DNA of 64,000 nt from Zygnema cylindricum. Taxonomy: Eukaryota > Streptophyta > Zygnematophyceae > Zygnematales > Zygnemataceae. Under the pieces are notes generated by a model. The model was not told where the DNA came from. It worked only from the letters and a program-made list of their open reading frames with translations, and made no database searches. The translations under genes were made by a program, and so were the position numbers. Shown here in pieces: positions 63,943 to 64,000 of the stretch. The stretch's first letter is position 1. Each line of letters opens with the position of its first letter. The DNA is taken from contig JBBHKE010001813.1 in assembly GCA_037447655.1 (NCBI GenBank), positions 62,001-126,000 on the forward strand. The letters run 5' to 3'.

Positions 63943-64000
63943 AAACTTTTTTTCCGTGAATCGACAAGTGTCGATGTATATAACATAAACGTTTCAATCG

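Overview
This is nuclear DNA from a eukaryote. Genes carry many GT-AG introns, spacers are long and AT-rich, and transposons of several classes are nested in one another. The ubiquinone gene and the tRNA-modification gene look plant-like, and the retroelements resemble those of green-lineage genomes. A streptophyte alga or plant is my best guess, but the sequence alone does not prove it. No rRNA, intact tRNA, CRISPR array or prokaryotic operon was seen.

Layout. 1-6.3 kb: decayed copies of one R2-like non-LTR retrotransposon, the largest on the minus strand at 170-3520 with zinc finger, reverse transcriptase and nuclease. 6.3-8.2 kb: anonymous spacer with one MITE. 8.57-13.51 kb (minus): an intact ten-exon gene for a 722-residue JmjN-JmjC histone demethylase of KDM4 type fused to a CW zinc finger. 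13.9-27.9 kb: transposon A, a large DNA transposon with TA target duplication and a DDE_1/pogo-like transposase, interrupted by a gag-only Copia-type LTR element at 15742-20236. 28.1 to about 42.5 kb: transposon B, a second copy of the same family, interrupted by a Copia element at 28642-35087 that is full length but carries three premature stops. 42.5-44.4 kb: stacked MITEs. 44.54-51.43 kb (plus): an intact eight-exon COQ2 gene (4-hydroxybenzoate polyprenyltransferase, 520 residues). 51.5-52 kb: another non-LTR fragment. 53.9-63.6 kb (minus): exons for the start and end of an organellar MnmG/GidA, with the middle third not found and nested MITEs and a long fold-back element in its place.

How the parts relate. 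The three host genes are unrelated housekeeping or chromatin genes. The transposons form a community. Transposons A and B share their terminal repeat with a swarm of MITEs, which they could plausibly have mobilised. The gag-only element shares LTR ends, primer site and polypurine tract with the gag-pol element, which fits a parasite and helper pair. Most broken transposon reading frames fail at Gln or Trp codons, which fits cytosine-deamination decay. Exon coordinates come from reading GT-AG borders and phase by eye. They sum to open frames for the demethylase and for COQ2, but no transcript evidence was available.
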